A DNA stretch of 15,064 bases, from positions 1 to 15,064 of the forward strand of contig JANXSB010000702.1 in assembly GCA_025352865.1 (NCBI GenBank), read 5' to 3'. The stretch is from Chthoniobacter sp. GTDB taxonomy: Bacteria > Verrucomicrobiota > Verrucomicrobiia > Chthoniobacterales > Chthoniobacteraceae. Position numbers and translations under genes: made by a program. Position 1 is the first letter of the stretch. The number at the start of each line of letters is the position of its first letter. Below, in pieces: positions 1-6,426 of the stretch. The notes under the pieces are model-generated. The model was not told the origin of the DNA, ran no database searches, and saw only the letters and a program-made list of their open reading frames with translations.

Positions 1-1605
1 CATCAGCCATGTGTCGATTTTCATAACGCCGTCACCGTGCCTGGCAATCACGATGGAGATAAGCCCGTGCTCACCAAAGCGGTCTTTGAGCCGGACTGAA
101 AAGCAGACATGATCCGGGTCGCGCATGAGTGCGAGCAGATCCGCCTCGGTGCGACGCCGCGTGGTGAGATTGAACTGGTTGCTCTTGTTAATCAGTTGCG
201 CGAGCCGGGGGACATCGACCGGCGTGAACTCATTGATTGTGGCTTCCATCGCGAGGGATTCGAGATAGGAATCCATGTCCGTGGTGGCGGACAGGAGCTC
301 CTGGCGCTGTGCGTCGGAGCGATACTGACTGGTGCGCCCGACATCCTCGGCGGTGATGTTCCGCGGTTCAAACAACCGGCAGTCCTGCAACTGGGTAACA
401 TAATCCGATGGGTCGGGACCGAGGAGAATGGTGGCGACCCCCGGTGCGAACTGACGGACAATTTCGATTTCGGCGGGGTTGTCGTCGATGAAAACGAAAC
501 TGTCCAAGCCAAGGTTCAGTTCAAACGCCATCTGGCGAAGGTTGTCGGACTTAGGTTCCCAGTTGGCTTTGAAGGCAACAAAGTCGGCCATTTTCAAAAT
601 CATCTCCGGGTGCCTTTCAAAAGGTTCCGCCGCTTTCGCATGGTCATTCTTGCTGCACACAGCGAGCAGCGTTCCGCGCTGTTTGAGGGAGAGGATGGCT
701 TTTTGAAATGCCTTGAAGGCTTCGCCGCGCGGCGAGGTGTCGCCGATCTCAATGCCTTCCATGCCGTCGTCCGCGATCACACCGCCCCACAGCGTGTTAT
801 CCAAATCCAGGACAAGCACCTTCTTTGGCGCCTGGCGCAGGCCGCGAATCAGATGCGCCGCCTCGCGGGCCAGGTCGGTGAGGAGGGAGGGTGAGCACGG
901 CTGTTTGCTCTCATACCACGAACGCTCGTCGCGGGCCCGGATGCCGCCGTGCCGATGCGCGAGGAATTCCATGTCGCAAATGTGGAGATAAGGCGGCGCA
1001 TTGAGCCCCAGCTCCAGATTCACCCATTTCCGAAAGCTCCAGTCGGAGCCAAGTGTTCGCGAGCGATAGGTGCCCAGGTCGTGCCGCGCCGGGAGCATGA
1101 AATTGGTGGCAATGACCTCGGCGTGCGTCTGCTCGTGGACTTTGCGGATAAGTTCCAGGAGCGAGTTCACGACGCGTCCCGCTTCGGCCTGCGGCATTTC
1201 CCGCGGGTCGGAGAACGAGCCGCGGTAAGTGCAGCGATGCTCCGCCGGCATGAGCAATACGACCTGAGGCCGGAAGGCATACAGACCGCTCGCGGGGTCC
1301 ATGATTTCCGAAATGTAACTGTCGAATTCCCCGCGCCACACTTCGCAGGGAAACCCTTCCATTTCGCATAGGTGCTCCAGCAGGTCGTGGAATGGGTAAA
1401 GGCTGTAGCCGCCGATCAGCGCGAGCCGGATTTTTTCATGGACCACACCCGGCCTGGCAAGCTGGCGCAGGTGCGCTTTCTTGCGCAAGGCCGAGAGCAT
1501 GAATATCTCGTCGAAATCGGTCGCCTCACGGGTGCAAAGCGCGAGTTCGTTCCAGAACCTTGGACTTCCGTCGAGCAGGAGGGTCTTAAGTTCGCTGTTA
1601 TCCAT
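1..1605 (-). CDS. fkbH: FkbH-like HAD-IIIC family protein (3' end cut by window edge)
   Basis: The reading frame runs from the ATG at 1605 leftwards for 535 codons with no stop, so the C-terminus lies outside the window. The only upstream in-frame context is a stop eight codons before this ATG. Residues 1-260 look like the SGNH/BF1531-type N-terminal region of FkbH proteins. The HAD core follows: motif I DLDNTLWGG (nucleophile Asp267, acid/base Asp269), motif II Ser318 in CSKND, motif III Lys352 or a nearby Lys, and motif IV FIDDNP with Asp374/Asp375. After about residue 440 comes the GNAT-like C-terminal region with the family signature NKSNQFNLTTRR, ending at IDTWLM. Characterised FkbH enzymes dephosphorylate 1,3-bisphosphoglycerate and load a glyceryl unit onto an acyl carrier protein. 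In glycan clusters the substrate is usually unknown. It lies 149 bases downstream of the NeuB-like gene, same strand, so a role in making or decorating an unusual surface sugar is inferred. Family call is strong; substrate unknown. Confidence 0.93.
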   Translation of the reverse strand, partial: MDNSELKTLLLDGSPRFWNELALCTREATDFDEIFMLSALRKKAHLRQLARPGVVHEKIRLALIGGYSLYPFHDLLEHLCEMEGFPCEVWRGEFDSYISEIMDPASGLYAFRPQVVLLMPAEHRCTYRGSFSDPREMPQAEAGRVVNSLLELIRKVHEQTHAEVIATNFMLPARHDLGTYRSRTLGSDWSFRKWVNLELGLNAPPYLHICDMEFLAHRHGGIRARDERSWYESKQPCSPSLLTDLAREAAHLIRGLRQAPKKVLVLDLDNTLWGGVIADDGMEGIEIGDTSPRGEAFKAFQKAILSLKQRGTLLAVCSKNDHAKAAEPFERHPEMILKMADFVAFKANWEPKSDNLRQMAFELNLGLDSFVFIDDNPAEIEIVRQFAPGVATILLGPDPSDYVTQLQDCRLFEPRNITAEDVGRTSQYRSDAQRQELLSATTDMDSYLESLAMEATINEFTPVDVPRLAQLINKSNQFNLTTRRRTEADLLALMRDPDHVCFSVRLKDRFGEHGLISIVIARHGDGVMKIDTWLM

Positions 1606-1668
1606 TGGGCAAGTGATGTGTTTCAATGACACGCATCTGTCCGCGGTTTCTCGAAATGGAATTCCGAG

Positions 1669-1674
1669 ATCATA
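1669..1674 (-). promoter_or_regulatory. Candidate -10 box upstream of the fkbH-like gene
   Basis: In the 149-base gap between the NeuB-like and FkbH-like genes the minus strand carries TATGAT (5 of 6 to TATAAT), 63 bases before the FkbH ATG. No good -35 hexamer stands at 16-18 bases upstream. The gap (1606-1754) is AT-richer than the flanking genes: 29 of 60 bases are G or C in both 1621-1680 and 1681-1740. A separate promoter for fkbH is possible but weakly supported. Confidence 0.25.
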
Positions 1675-1754
1675 GGCCCAATGATCGACTGATTACTGAA
1701 CTGCAGAAACCCGCCACTGATCGACGGTCAGGACTTTCATCGAAAACGGCGCGG

Positions 1755-2591
1755 TCAGGCTTCCAGCCAGTAGCGGAGCTTTTTCGCGACCGAGGCTTCG
1801 GCGGGAGTGACACGCTTTACCCCGTCGCCGAGCACCACGGGGATTTTGCGAATCTGCGCGACCATTGACTCAAGGCCGGATTTTTCCAGCGACGCGGCCT
1901 GATCGCTGCCATACATGGCCCGGTCAAAGGTAATGTGCCGCTCGATGGCCACGGCCCCGAGGACGGCTGCCACGACCGATGGCGAAACCGAGGCCTCGTG
2001 ACCGCTGTAACCCACGGGCAGGCCGTAGCGCTTCGCGAGAACGGGGATCATCTGAAGGTTCAAATCCTCCTCCGCGCACGGATAGGTGGAAACGGTGTGG
2101 AGGATGACGGTGGGGCAGTCGTGCTTGCGCATGATTTCCACAGCCTTGTCCACCTCTTCCCACGTCGCCATGCCGACGGAAAGAAAGGTGGGTTTGCGTT
2201 CGGCGGCGACGGCTTCCACAAAGTCCAGATGAGTCACCATGGCCGAGGCGATCTTGTTATGCCTGAGGTTGAACTGACGCAGGAATTTCTGGCTTTCCAA
2301 ATCCCAGGCGGAGGCGAACCACTCGATGCCCTGCTCGCGGCAGTGGCGGTCGATTTCCTGATACTGCGCCAGGCCAAATTCCAACCCTTCCTTTTGCTGA
2401 CGGGTCGTGGTGCCCCAGGGGCTTTCGCGAGGCGCGTCCAGCACCGCTTTGGGGTAAACGATATCGATCGTCCGTTTCTGGAACTTCACGGCGTCGCAGC
2501 CGCATTGTTTTGCAAGGTCGATCAAGCGCTTCGCCAGTTCGAGGTCGCCGTTATGGTTGATGCCGATTTCGGCGATGATAAAAACGCTCAT
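1755..2591 (-). CDS. neuB: NeuB-family sugar acid synthase lacking the SAF domain
   Basis: 278 residues matching the TIM-barrel domain of N-acetylneuraminate/legionaminate/pseudaminate synthases. These enzymes condense phosphoenolpyruvate with an N-acetylated hexose to give a nine-carbon sugar acid in the cytoplasm. Visible family hallmarks are IAEIGINHNGD at 6-16, AVKFQKR at 34-40, the central Lys113/Ser116 segment NKIASAM, GYSGHE with His198, and ERHITFDR with His219. The two histidines are 21 residues apart, as are the metal-binding pair of classical NeuB. GSDQAASLE at 228-236 matches the family's PDHxASLE loop. Family members are usually about 340-350 residues with a C-terminal antifreeze-like SAF domain. 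Here the protein stops about where that domain would begin (around KKLRYWLEA). The stop is clean TGA and the gap behind it holds no SAF remnant that I recognise. It is the second synthetic gene of the minus-strand glycan block, upstream of fkbH. The exact acceptor sugar cannot be read from sequence. Confidence 0.9.
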   Translation of the reverse strand: MSVFIIAEIGINHNGDLELAKRLIDLAKQCGCDAVKFQKRTIDIVYPKAVLDAPRESPWGTTTRQQKEGLEFGLAQYQEIDRHCREQGIEWFASAWDLESQKFLRQFNLRHNKIASAMVTHLDFVEAVAAERKPTFLSVGMATWEEVDKAVEIMRKHDCPTVILHTVSTYPCAEEDLNLQMIPVLAKRYGLPVGYSGHEASVSPSVVAAVLGAVAIERHITFDRAMYGSDQAASLEKSGLESMVAQIRKIPVVLGDGVKRVTPAEASVAKKLRYWLEA

Positions 2592-2724
2592 TGGCGTTCT
2601 CTACGCGCACCCATTCTGGCTGGCAAGCGAGATATGCCCATGCACCGGGAATTGGGGCCGGAGACGGATGCTTTCCGGGGTATATCCAGGCCACGCCGCG
2701 ACCGAGTGAAGAAATGGTCTGGCG

Positions 2725-4317
2725 TCATGAATCGACGGACGTGGGCAGACGAGCCCTGCGAGGCAGGCCCGTGCGGAGCGGAGCCAGACCCGGCAGACCC
2801 TGGCCCGGCGGCGCTCCGGGAAGCGGCGGAGATGTATCACCCGCGGCCGCCGCGGCTTCTTTGTCCTTGGCGAATTGGACGGCCAGACTCACGAGGATCG
2901 CGTACATCCACCAGCGTTCAAACTGATCGTTCGCACTGTGACCGTAGGTGTGGGAATTGAGCAGGCGGAGGATCGCGAGGAAGGTAATGTAGGTGGCGAG
3001 GGTGGCGTGCCATGATCCGGCGGGCATTCGAGTGGACAGTCGCCAGCCTTTCCTGATGAAGGTCCAAAAAATCAGAGCCGCCAAAACCGATGCCGGGATG
3101 CCAAGGTCTGCCGCGTACCCGAGCCAGGTGTTATGCCATGCGGAGCCGAGTGCAAAAGGGAGAACCTGACCCTCAATGCCGCCGCCGCCGATGTCCATGC
3201 TTTGCTGAATGAGGGCCATATCCACCTGGTAGCCCAGGCCGACCACCGGGTCGCGCTGGATTTTCTCCCACGCCAGACGGCGCAGGGCCGCACGGAACTC
3301 ATCCTCGCCGCCAGCCAGAGAACTGAGGTCGGTATCCCACTGACCCGGCAGCCACGAGAGAGCCCGCTGGGCGGTCAGCGGCAGGTGAAACAAGGTGCCC
3401 TGCCCCGCGACGAGGAGAATCCCGGCGGTGACCGCCCCTCCGACCCAAAGCACAAGGTAGCCGAATTCCTTGCGCATGACCGCCGCGACGACGGCGCACG
3501 CGGGGACGCTGGCGAGAGCCGCGCGCTTTCCGCTCAGCAAAACCAGGACGGCAGAGACGACGAACAAGCCAAGGATCCAGACTCTCTGGAACGTGAATAT
3601 CTCCCGCGCCCGGTAACGGCTGAAGAGCAGCAGGATCACCGTAATAGGAACGCCGGCGATAAACTGCTGCCAGGAATAGAAGTCCTCAGCGCCCAGCAGC
3701 GCCACATTCCCGCCGAGGGCCGGGATGAAAAAGGACGCAATACTCCTGGCCGTGGAAAGCCCGGAACCGATGAGCACCAAAATGAGAATCCACCGGCTCT
3801 CGCGCTCACCGATCTGCTGATTGGCCATGATGAGAAAGGCGGCCAGGGCCATGATGATTTTGGCGTAAAAGCGGGCACCGCCAAACTCTCCCCCCGAAAC
3901 GCTCAACCAGATCGGATTTTTCCAAAAAATGAACATCGCCCATGCGGTGAACATCAGGACCGGGGCGTGGCTCGCGCGAAAGAAAGTCATCCGCTGCTGG
4001 CGCAGGGCGAAGCGGGCGACGAAAATCGCCGTGCAAACCACGGTGCTCGCCTCCGCGAGCTCGATCAGACGACCGGCCAAAGGGATGGCTGGCAGTTCGG
4101 CGGAAAAGGCCAGTGGAATGAGCAGCCAGTAATTCCGGCCGAGGATGCCGGCGAGCGCGCCGGCCAGAAGTCCTCCCACAATGACCCCGACATTGAAAAA
4201 CTCACCGTGGCCGATAGCCAGCGCCACGAACACGGACAGGCCCAGCATCGCGAGCGGCACCACAAGGAGGTACGGACGTTCGAGAAACCGGGTAACCCAG
4301 GAAAATTGATTGCTCAT
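2725..4317 (-). CDS. O-antigen ligase/polymerase-like membrane protein (Wzy_C/WaaL type)
   Basis: A 530-residue multi-pass membrane protein with about ten to twelve hydrophobic segments, for example around 17-35, 42-60, 64-80, 118-132, 152-166, 176-200, 220-232, 246-263, 286-304, 404-420, 437-452 and 469-482. A large extracytoplasmic loop spans about 305-395 and contains the signature HNTWLGYAADLG (His395), typical of O-antigen ligases, after an SGKR segment at 262-265. Such proteins transfer or polymerise undecaprenyl-linked glycan at the periplasmic face of the inner membrane. Ligase and polymerase cannot be told apart from sequence alone. The last 45 residues (486-530) are a low-complexity Ala/Pro/Gly/Arg tail. 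The gene begins 76 bases after the WcaF-like gene and ends 133 bases before the NeuB-like start, suggesting cotranscription. No Shine-Dalgarno is seen before the ATG. Confidence 0.85.
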   Translation of the reverse strand: MSNQFSWVTRFLERPYLLVVPLAMLGLSVFVALAIGHGEFFNVGVIVGGLLAGALAGILGRNYWLLIPLAFSAELPAIPLAGRLIELAEASTVVCTAIFVARFALRQQRMTFFRASHAPVLMFTAWAMFIFWKNPIWLSVSGGEFGGARFYAKIIMALAAFLIMANQQIGERESRWILILVLIGSGLSTARSIASFFIPALGGNVALLGAEDFYSWQQFIAGVPITVILLLFSRYRAREIFTFQRVWILGLFVVSAVLVLLSGKRAALASVPACAVVAAVMRKEFGYLVLWVGGAVTAGILLVAGQGTLFHLPLTAQRALSWLPGQWDTDLSSLAGGEDEFRAALRRLAWEKIQRDPVVGLGYQVDMALIQQSMDIGGGGIEGQVLPFALGSAWHNTWLGYAADLGIPASVLAALIFWTFIRKGWRLSTRMPAGSWHATLATYITFLAILRLLNSHTYGHSANDQFERWWMYAILVSLAVQFAKDKEAAAAAGDTSPPLPGAPPGQGLPGLAPLRTGLPRRARLPTSVDS

Positions 4318-4393
4318 GGAGACGGATGGGGCGGCAGACTAGCGCACGTCCCGAAAAAAAACCAAGGGGAGATGCCCGACGCGGGGCGGACAC

Positions 4394-4918
4394 CTACGTT
4401 TTTCCGGCCGCGCCGCGCACTACCCGCGCGGGATTGCCGGCCACGGTGCAGCCCGCCGACACATCGCGCGTGACCACGCTGCCAGCACCGACCACCGCGC
4501 CGTCGCCGATGGTGATGCCCGGCAGCACGATCGCCCGCGCCGCCACCCACGCGCGCACGCCGATGGTGATCGGCGCGCTCGTCAGCGGAAAATCCTCCCG
4601 CCGGTGGTCGTGCGAACCCGCGCAGAGAAACGCCTTTTGCGAAACCACCGACCGCGCCCCGAGCGTGATCGGCGCGACATTGTAGATCTCCGCCGCGTCG
4701 CCGATGCACGCGTCGTCGCCCATCGTGAGCTGCCACGGCGCCCAGATGACGGCGTCCGCGTACACATGGCAGCGCACCCCCAGCCGCGCGCCCCACGCCC
4801 GCAGCACCAGCACGCGCCACGCGTGCAGCGGGCGCGGCGTCCAGCGCGCGAGCAGCAGCCACGAGAGCTGCCAGAGCGCGCGCGCCAGGCGGTGGGAGAG
4901 GGAAAAGGACGAGGTCAT
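4394..4918 (-). CDS. wcaF: WcaF-like hexapeptide-repeat acetyltransferase
   Basis: 174 residues of the left-handed parallel beta-helix (LbH/hexapeptide) acyltransferase family, closest in layout to the putative colanic acid acetyltransferase WcaF. An N-terminal helical, Arg/Trp-rich stretch (1-45) precedes imperfect hexapeptide turns, seen in ITLGARSVVS, ITIGVRAWVAARAIVLPG and ITIGDGAVVGAGSVV. The segment GSHDHRREDF at 101-110 supplies the catalytic histidine region (His103/His105). The C-terminus carries the AGNPARVV signature at 160-167. It would use acetyl-CoA to O-acetylate a glycan or its lipid-linked precursor. It is the first gene of the minus-strand glycan block and starts inside the divergent region shared with the plus-strand gene at 5022. 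Its base composition is much more GC-rich (48 of 60 in 4801-4860) than the genes downstream. Stop is TAG at 4394-4396. Confidence 0.87.
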   Translation of the reverse strand: MTSSFSLSHRLARALWQLSWLLLARWTPRPLHAWRVLVLRAWGARLGVRCHVYADAVIWAPWQLTMGDDACIGDAAEIYNVAPITLGARSVVSQKAFLCAGSHDHRREDFPLTSAPITIGVRAWVAARAIVLPGITIGDGAVVGAGSVVTRDVSAGCTVAGNPARVVRGAAGKT

Positions 4919-4934
4919 CGGCGGATTGGCCGCG

Positions 4935-4962
4935 AGATTGTCCGCCGCGCGCCGGATGTCAA
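4935..4962 (-). promoter_or_regulatory. Candidate promoter for the wcaF-led glycan block
   Basis: On the minus strand a perfect TTGACA (4962-4957) is followed after 16 bases by CAATCT (4940-4935), directly abutting CGC. The hexamer ends 16 bases before the wcaF-like ATG, so the expected transcript would have a leader of only about nine bases. The -10 match is poor (A at 2, T at 6), but similar boxes recur upstream of several genes here. Confidence 0.4.
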
Positions 4963-4982
4963 ACCGCGCGCGACATCCCTGC

Positions 4983-5012
4983 TTGCCAATGCGGCACCGG
5001 CCCCGCTAGCCT
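4983..5012 (+). promoter_or_regulatory. Candidate promoter for the small membrane protein gene
   Basis: TTGCCA (4983-4988), an 18-base spacer and TAGCCT (5007-5012) followed by CGC lie just before the ATG at 5022. Only nine bases separate the -10 candidate from the start codon, which would give a nearly leaderless mRNA. Together with the minus-strand candidate at 4935-4962 this makes 4919-5021 a divergent promoter region of 103 bases. Confidence 0.33.
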
Positions 5013-5021
5013 CGCGCGCCT

Positions 5022-5414
5022 ATGCCTATGGAAACACCTCCTCCCACTCCCCAGAAAAAAGGCCTCGGCGCACTCGCCTGGATCGGCATTGGCTGCGGCG
5101 GCATCGTCGTGCTCGCGATCATCGGCATGGTCATCGCCTTCTGGCTCTATGGCGGGAAGGCCAAACAGCTCATCGAGGACGCGCAGAAAAACCCCACCCG
5201 CACGACGGCCACCACGATGGTCACGATGAGCGGCGGCCAGTTCGAGATGGTGGCGGAGGACGATGCCAACAAGCGCTACACGGTGAAGGAAAAGAAAAGC
5301 GGCTCGCTGACCACGATCTACTGGAGCGAAAAGAAAAAGGCGCCCGAAGTCATCCCCGGCGACTTCACCGCGATCCCGGCGGAGGCCGCCGCACCCGCGC
5401 CCGCGCCGAAGTAA
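5022..5414 (+). CDS. Small single-span membrane protein of unknown function
   Basis: 130 residues, family not recognised. A short Pro-rich cytoplasmic-looking N-terminus (PPPTPQKKG) leads into one strong hydrophobic segment at about 18-43 with small Gly pairs (GIGCGGIVV). A soluble domain of about 70 residues with many Thr, Lys and Glu follows, then a low-complexity Ala/Pro tail (121-130). The soluble part has the feel of a small beta-rich domain (alternating TTATTMVTMSG, FEMVAED, YTVKEKKSG, TTIYWSE), but I cannot name a fold. The start could be Met1 (5022) or Met3 (5028); neither has a Shine-Dalgarno. It is monocistronic: the upstream gene diverges and the downstream gene converges nine bases after its stop. 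GC-rich third positions and an uninterrupted frame support it as real. Confidence 0.72.
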   Translation: MPMETPPPTPQKKGLGALAWIGIGCGGIVVLAIIGMVIAFWLYGGKAKQLIEDAQKNPTRTTATTMVTMSGGQFEMVAEDDANKRYTVKEKKSGSLTTIYWSEKKKAPEVIPGDFTAIPAEAAAPAPAPK

Positions 5415-5423
5415 CCGGCGCAA

Positions 5424-6311
5424 TCAGTGCCGCGCCAGCTCCGCGCACGTCGCGTCAAACCACTTCGCGGACGCGGCGATTTCCGGCACGGAGTTGTCCC
5501 AGTTGTATTCGTACTCCACGCAGATCGCGCCCTTGAAGTGCTGGCGCTTCAGCTCCGCGAGCATGCCTTTGGCGTTGCTAATGCCCGTGCCCCACGGCAC
5601 GTCGTGCGCCTTCGGTCCGGCTTCGTTGAGATCCTTGAAATGAAGGGTGATGACGCGGCCTTCCAACTTTTTCAAAGACTCCACGGGATCGAGTCCCGAG
5701 CGCACCCAATGCCCCACGTCCGCGCACGCCCCGAGCAGCGGGCTGCGGCCTTTGACCGCCGCGAGCACCGTCTCGGGCTGCCAGTAAAAATTGCCCGGCC
5801 CCGGATGATTATGGATCGCGACCTTGATGTTGAATTCCTTGGCCAGCTTCTCGACCACATCCATGACCGGGCCGAGTTCCTCCATCTTGTTGTGAGCCTC
5901 CGGCTCGGCGACGAGCACGTCGATCCCGAGCCGCTTCGCGCCCTCGAAAATCTTGCGGCTCGCCGCTTCATCGAGCCCCGGATGCATCACGCCCATGTTG
6001 ACGAACTTCGGACTGATCCCCTTCTCCTTCAGGTGCGCGGTGATGGCGGCGGCGTCCTGCTCCGAGAGACCGACCGTGGAAGTCTTCGCGGGCTTCCCGT
6101 CGGCCCCCGCGAGGTTCACGGTGCCCGAGATGCTCATGGCCTTCACGCCCATCGCGGCGGTCTTGTCGATAGCGTCGAAGATCGTGAATTTTTGGAACGT
6201 GTAGGAATGGACGGCGAGCGTCCACCCGAGCTGTTCGGCGGGCGTCTCGTCCGATGCGGTGGCCCAGACCGCGAGCGAAAGGGCGACGGTGAAAAGGAGA
6301 AGTTTTTTCAT
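5424..6311 (-). CDS. Exported sugar phosphate isomerase/epimerase (xylose isomerase-like TIM barrel)
   Basis: I place the start at 6311, giving 295 residues that open with a classical signal peptide (MKKLLLFTVALSLAVWATAS, likely cut near 20/21). The frame stays open to an ATG at 6521, but those extra 70 residues are basic, lack domain features and would lie antisense across the pgpH-like start. The mature part matches the AP endonuclease 2/xylose isomerase-like TIM-barrel family. Visible landmarks are VHSYTFQ at 34-40, AEPEAHNK at 135-142, IHNHPGP at 166-172, CADVGHW at 196-202, LHFKDLNE at 223-230 and VEYEYNW at 265-271. Likely metal ligands are Glu136 or Glu138, Asp198 or His201, His224 and Glu266. 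The family interconverts sugars or sugar-like substrates; the substrate here is unknown. An exported version implies action in the periplasm, perhaps on scavenged sugars. It stands alone, divergent from pgpH. Confidence 0.85.
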   Translation of the reverse strand: MKKLLLFTVALSLAVWATASDETPAEQLGWTLAVHSYTFQKFTIFDAIDKTAAMGVKAMSISGTVNLAGADGKPAKTSTVGLSEQDAAAITAHLKEKGISPKFVNMGVMHPGLDEAASRKIFEGAKRLGIDVLVAEPEAHNKMEELGPVMDVVEKLAKEFNIKVAIHNHPGPGNFYWQPETVLAAVKGRSPLLGACADVGHWVRSGLDPVESLKKLEGRVITLHFKDLNEAGPKAHDVPWGTGISNAKGMLAELKRQHFKGAICVEYEYNWDNSVPEIAASAKWFDATCAELARH

Positions 6312-6321
6312 GGCGACGGCG

Positions 6322-6350
6322 AGCCTGCCCCACAGATGCGGCGCTGACAA
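6322..6350 (-). promoter_or_regulatory. Candidate promoter for the exported isomerase gene
   Basis: Minus-strand TTGTCA (6350-6345), exactly 17 bases, then CAGGCT (6327-6322) followed by CGC. Ten bases separate the -10 candidate from the chosen ATG at 6311. This placement also supports that start over the longer reading frame. Confidence 0.38.
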
Positions 6351-6378
6351 TGCCAGCCCCGCGGCACTTTCCCCGCGA

Positions 6379-6408
6379 TTGACTTTTGCCCGCAACCGGG
6401 CCGAAGTT
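6379..6408 (+). promoter_or_regulatory. Candidate promoter for the pgpH-ybeY-clpS operon
   Basis: TTGACT (6379-6384) lies upstream of GAAGTT (6403-6408) with an 18-base spacer, followed by CTCGCC. The ATG of the pgpH-like gene is at 6427. The -35 is good (5 of 6), the -10 weak. With the minus-strand candidate at 6322-6350 it makes 6312-6426 a divergent promoter region. Confidence 0.33.
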
Positions 6409-6426
6409 CTCGCCTTCCCAAGCTCC

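Noticed and set aside
1693..1740. 15-codon open frame on the minus strand between the NeuB-like and FkbH-like genes
   Set aside because: Too short, no ribosome-binding site and no similarity recognised. It could be chance or a remnant.
2592..2724. Possible promoter in the gap upstream of the NeuB-like gene
   Set aside because: A TATACC word exists on the minus strand, but no hexamer resembling a -35 box stands at a suitable distance. Read-through from the ligase gene is simpler.
3133..4473. 446-codon open frame on the plus strand opposite the O-antigen ligase-like gene
   Set aside because: The translation is Arg/Gly/His/Glu-rich with no domain, and the minus strand encodes a clear membrane protein. 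It is a GC-driven shadow frame.
6259..6426. N-terminal extension of the pgpH-like gene to the ATG at 6259
   Set aside because: The extension overlaps the divergent gene's signal-peptide coding region, lacks membrane or domain features, and lies upstream of the better promoter candidate.
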